Below, in pieces: positions 61,295-64,000 of a stretch of 64,000 nucleotides of DNA. A program made the position numbers and the translations under genes. Within the stretch, counting starts at the first letter, position 1; each line of letters begins with the position of its first letter. The stretch is from NCBI GenBank assembly GCA_934757275.1, contig CAKVLN010000003.1, forward strand, positions 1 through 64,000, read 5' to 3'. The DNA comes from an uncultured Candidatus Melainabacteria bacterium (GTDB lineage Bacteria; Cyanobacteriota; Vampirovibrionia; Gastranaerophilales; Gastranaerophilaceae). The notes beneath the pieces were generated by a model. The model ran no database searches. It had not been told where the DNA came from and was given only the letters and a program-made list of their open reading frames with translations.

Positions 61295-62716
61295 TTAGAA
61301 ACCTGCTACTGTTGCAATGATAGCTTGTGACAAACCTTGTGGCATATAAATACCAATTACAAATGCCAAAATAAGCATTACAACTTGTGGCAAATACATT
61401 GTCCAACTTAGTTTTACAGGTTCAACTTCATGAGTTGGTGCAGAGAAAGACATTTTTACAACTGCCTTACCCAAACCATAAAGAACAATTGTTAATAATA
61501 GCAAGAACAATGCACACATTATAAAATGACCGTTCAAGAACATTGTCTTAACCATTAAAAATTCACTTATAAATAGAACTGATGGTGGAAATGCAACTAT
61601 TCCTAAGAATGATGCAACCCATAACCAGCCAGTTTTCTTATCAGTCTTCAAAAGTCCAGTTACTGATTTAATCTTCTTTGTTCCATAGATTTCAAGAACG
61701 TTACCAGAAGTTAGGAAGAAAGAAGCCTTAATCAAAGAGTGACCAATCAAGTGAATAATAGCAGCTAACATACCAACACCACCTAATGCAGTACCGATTG
61801 CTAAAATACCCATATTTTCAATAGATGAATATGCTAACATTCTCTTGTAGTTGTTGATATGATAAACAAATACTGCAGTAATAAACAATGACAAGAAACC
61901 CATTGTCAAAAGCATAATTCTTGCAAAACTATCACAACCAGAAAGAACCATAATTCTGAATACGTTTACAATCATCAAGAATGCTGAGTTCAAAAGAGTT
62001 GCTGATAACAAAGCTGAAATTGGAGATGGAGCTTCTGCGTGAGCATCTGGCAACCAGAAGTGAACAGGAGCAAGACCCATTTTTGTACCAATACCAAATA
62101 ATATAAATACAAAAGATAATTGAAGCCAGAAATGATTGAACAAAGAAGCATTATTAAATAATTCGTTATAGAACAAAGTATTTAAACTTCCTGTTGCAAC
62201 TGTCATCAAAATAATACCAACGAAGGCTAATGCAATACCGATTGAACAAATAAATACATATTTCCAAGCAGCTTCAATTGAATGTTTTGTTTTGTGAAAA
62301 TAGATTAAATACGCACTTGCTAAAGTTGTACCTTCAATGAATACCCAAGACGCACCTAAGTTTGTACTTAAAACTGCACCTGTCATAGAAAATACAAAGA
62401 ACAATACCATATAAGTATAATGTCTAAGCTTTCTAGTTAAAGAAGTATCATTTTTTGTATAACCATTGTTATAAATCGCAACAGCTAAGAACACAATAGA
62501 CATTACCATCAAGAAAATTTTGTTAGTGCTATCTACTGCAAAGAACTTGCTAGACTGCCACATTGGCAAGAAATCAATATTCAAACAGAATGCCAATGAA
62601 ACAACGAAGTGCAACAATGCGTATAAATTAATCATTAAATTGTTTAAAAATTTGCTCTTGAATAAGAACAATATGATACACGCTAATAGCGGAAATAATA
62701 AAATTAAATTAATCAT
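61295..62716 (-). CDS. Proton-pumping antiporter-like subunit (HyfF/NuoN-like)
   Basis: 473-aa polytopic protein of the Mrp-antiporter/NuoL-M-N family with about 13-14 membrane helices. Conserved charged motifs are WVFIEGTTLASAYLIYF (membrane Glu, about 129) and the loop-helix GTKMGLAPVHFWLPDAHAEA (about 212), which match ion-channel residues of this family. It would translocate H+ or Na+ driven by electron transfer in the peripheral arm. It overlaps the upstream HyfE-like gene by eight bases. Confidence 0.87.
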   Translation of the reverse strand: MINLILLFPLLACIILFLFKSKFLNNLMINLYALLHFVVSLAFCLNIDFLPMWQSSKFFAVDSTNKIFLMVMSIVFLAVAIYNNGYTKNDTSLTRKLRHYTYMVLFFVFSMTGAVLSTNLGASWVFIEGTTLASAYLIYFHKTKHSIEAAWKYVFICSIGIALAFVGIILMTVATGSLNTLFYNELFNNASLFNHFWLQLSFVFILFGIGTKMGLAPVHFWLPDAHAEAPSPISALLSATLLNSAFLMIVNVFRIMVLSGCDSFARIMLLTMGFLSLFITAVFVYHINNYKRMLAYSSIENMGILAIGTALGGVGMLAAIIHLIGHSLIKASFFLTSGNVLEIYGTKKIKSVTGLLKTDKKTGWLWVASFLGIVAFPPSVLFISEFLMVKTMFLNGHFIMCALFLLLLTIVLYGLGKAVVKMSFSAPTHEVEPVKLSWTMYLPQVVMLILAFVIGIYMPQGLSQAIIATVAGF

Positions 62717-63416
62717 TGTACTCGTAATCCTTCAAATCTGATAATTGTGAAACTTCCAAATCGTCAAATTCATTGTTAATTTCTTTAACTAACATACCCA
62801 AGATGAATACGGCGATAAAGATATCAAGTAAAACACCCATGTTTACGATGATTGGCATTTCTTTTGCAACAGATAATGACAACAAGAAGATACCATTTTC
62901 CATTGTGATAAAGCCAATTACGTTTGATAAAACTTTGTGCTTAATTGTAATCAACCACAAGCTTGTAATAATCATTGCAATTGAAACTCCGAAGTACATT
63001 GGTGATACCAATTTGAATTGAGGAGCATCAATATTTGCAACCAAGAAGCCAGCAAACAAGATTATACTTGATATAAACAAACAGTAAAAGTGAGGGATAT
63101 TCGCATCTGTATCTCTGTGAGCTTGTGTTTTCTTCACAACCTTTTTAAGGAACAAAGGAATAACAAACGCTTTTACGATTAATGTTTCTACTACAACAAA
63201 TAATAGACCTATGATATGAGGCATATTTGCCATAATTGATTCTGGACCAGAAATCATTGTCCAATTGAACCAAGGTTCTTTTGCAAAACCAGACAAACAT
63301 ACAAAGAACAACAACCAACCTTGTGCAACCAACATGTTAACGTGTGCTGCCAAACGGCTTGTCGCAGCTATGTATATCATAGATAAACCTAATAAAATTA
63401 TAAATATGTTTTCCAT
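62709..63416 (-). CDS. Membrane subunit (HyfE-like)
   Basis: 235 aa with about seven membrane helices. The HyfE proteins are elongated NuoK-like subunits of group 4 hydrogenases. Motifs seen are VVVETLIVKAFVIPLFLKKVV (read as VETLIVKAFVIPLFLKKVV, about 76), which holds the in-membrane Glu and Lys typical of HyfE, and FITMENGIFLLSLSVAKEMP (about 166). It lies between HyfC- and HyfF-like genes, the usual Hyf order. The end overlaps the next gene and the start has AGGTAAATATT upstream. Confidence 0.85.
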   Translation of the reverse strand: MENIFIILLGLSMIYIAATSRLAAHVNMLVAQGWLLFFVCLSGFAKEPWFNWTMISGPESIMANMPHIIGLLFVVVETLIVKAFVIPLFLKKVVKKTQAHRDTDANIPHFYCLFISSIILFAGFLVANIDAPQFKLVSPMYFGVSIAMIITSLWLITIKHKVLSNVIGFITMENGIFLLSLSVAKEMPIIVNMGVLLDIFIAVFILGMLVKEINNEFDDLEVSQLSDLKDYEYND

Positions 63417-63487
63417 AATATTTACCTTTTAAACTACCTTTTCGACTTTAGTTTAGTTAAAAGAAAGTGCAATAAATGCACTTTCTT

Positions 63488-64000
63488 TTATCCTCCGTAT
63501 ACTCTATATGTAACTAGAGCAAGAATTAGAAGTGCTGTCAAAGACATAATGAAAATAAATTCAAAAACGTGAGTCATTCTAAATCTTGCCATAGAAGATT
63601 CAACAGTACCGATTATTACTGAAAGAATAAATATAACTGCAACGTAAGCCAAGATAGCTTCAATTCCTGTCCAAGAAGTAGGAATTACTAAGTTTGCAAT
63701 CAAAGATTCAAACAATAACAATTTAATAGCAGATGCCCAAGTAATTAGACCTAAGTCCATACCAGAGTTATCAAGAATCATAACTTCGTGAATCATTGTT
63801 AACTCTAAGTGAGTAGTAGGGTCGTCAACTGGAACTCTGCAACCTTCGATAAGCATCATAATAAATAATGTTACTGCAAGAAGAATTATTATAAGAACGC
63901 CATAAACACCAGCGTTTTCTAATATCATTCTTAAATTTGCGAAACTAAAGTTTCCAGTTAGAGCAACAACAGATGCCATTGCAATAAAGAAAGCAGGTTC
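63488..64000 (-). CDS. Membrane anchor subunit (HyfC/NuoH-like), 5' end missing
   Basis: At least 170 codons, continuing past the right edge of the window: the frame is open to base 64000 and the in-frame ATG at 63979 follows more coding sequence (EPAFFIA), so the true start is outside. Hydrophobic helices and LIEGCRVPVDDPTTHLELTMIHE (in parts: MLIEGCRVPVDDPTTHLELT) match the quinone-site/loop region of NuoH and HyfC. It anchors the peripheral arm to the antiporter-like subunits. HyfC-E-F-G-I order shows an operon transcribed leftward from outside the window. Confidence 0.87.
   Translation of the reverse strand, partial: EPAFFIAMASVVALTGNFSFANLRMILENAGVYGVLIIILLAVTLFIMMLIEGCRVPVDDPTTHLELTMIHEVMILDNSGMDLGLITWASAIKLLLFESLIANLVIPTSWTGIEAILAYVAVIFILSVIIGTVESSMARFRMTHVFEFIFIMSLTALLILALVTYRVYGG

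Overview
The window is AT-rich DNA from a bacterium with a double membrane: it carries BamA, two Skp/OmpH chaperones and TolC. It also carries Mini-RNase III, a FtsB/DivIC-like protein, a SWIM-SNF2 helicase and an energy-converting hydrogenase-related (Ehr/Hyf-like) membrane complex. This mix, with many unrecognised small secreted proteins, fits an uncultured gut lineage of non-photosynthetic cyanobacterial relatives (Melainabacteria / Gastranaerophilales). That placement is an inference from gene content, not a computed phylogeny.

Region 1 (about 1-15,670) looks like accessory DNA ending at a tRNA-Asn gene. Its left part (1-9,222) is an efflux and lipid locus: a PlsC-like acyltransferase, an acyl-CoA ligase, two paralogous MarR regulators, then TolC, an HlyD adaptor and two ABC-2 permeases, with small membrane ORFs between genes. 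Four copies of one ~19-bp sequence each supply the -35 box of a leftward promoter, so the locus is probably one MarR regulon. Its right part (9,223-15,670) holds a three-part res-like site with a resolvase broken by one nonsense codon, an unknown Cys-motif protein, a retron-type reverse transcriptase with a structured upstream region and an overlapping unknown gene (a candidate retron defence operon), and a large serine recombinase whose 3' end runs antisense through tRNA-Asn.

Region 2 (15,860-43,111) is mostly chromosomal housekeeping: Mini-RNase III, TPR and FtsB-like proteins, a HEAT protein, PriA, ArgS, a sigma-70 factor behind a G9/C9 tract, a patatin, a polytopic membrane protein, an EF-hand small protein behind a (TAG)n microsatellite, an aconitase-family dehydratase, MtnA, a MacB-like permease and a DUF2229-type protein. 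A leftward operon follows, BamA-Skp-pyrimidine nucleoside phosphorylase-orphan FlhA cytoplasmic domain, then a second Skp, tRNA-Gln, small secreted proteins, a YkgJ-like Cys protein and a CHAP-like amidase.

Region 3 (43,112-58,900) mixes lineage-specific genes and repeats. It has a five-gene cluster of unknown proteins separated by inverted-repeat elements built of TTATTCCC-type units, the SNF2 helicase, SSB-DUF1537 kinase-PdxA, a Clp-N/degenerate-AAA/M41 peptidase, and a frameshifted Cys-rich small gene. Several copies of a composite interspersed repeat carry a long hairpin.

Region 4 (58,991-64,000) is a leftward operon for an Ehr-type complex (HyfC-, E-, F-, G- and I-like). The large subunit has lost the usual NiFe-binding Cys pairs. 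The operon runs off the right edge.
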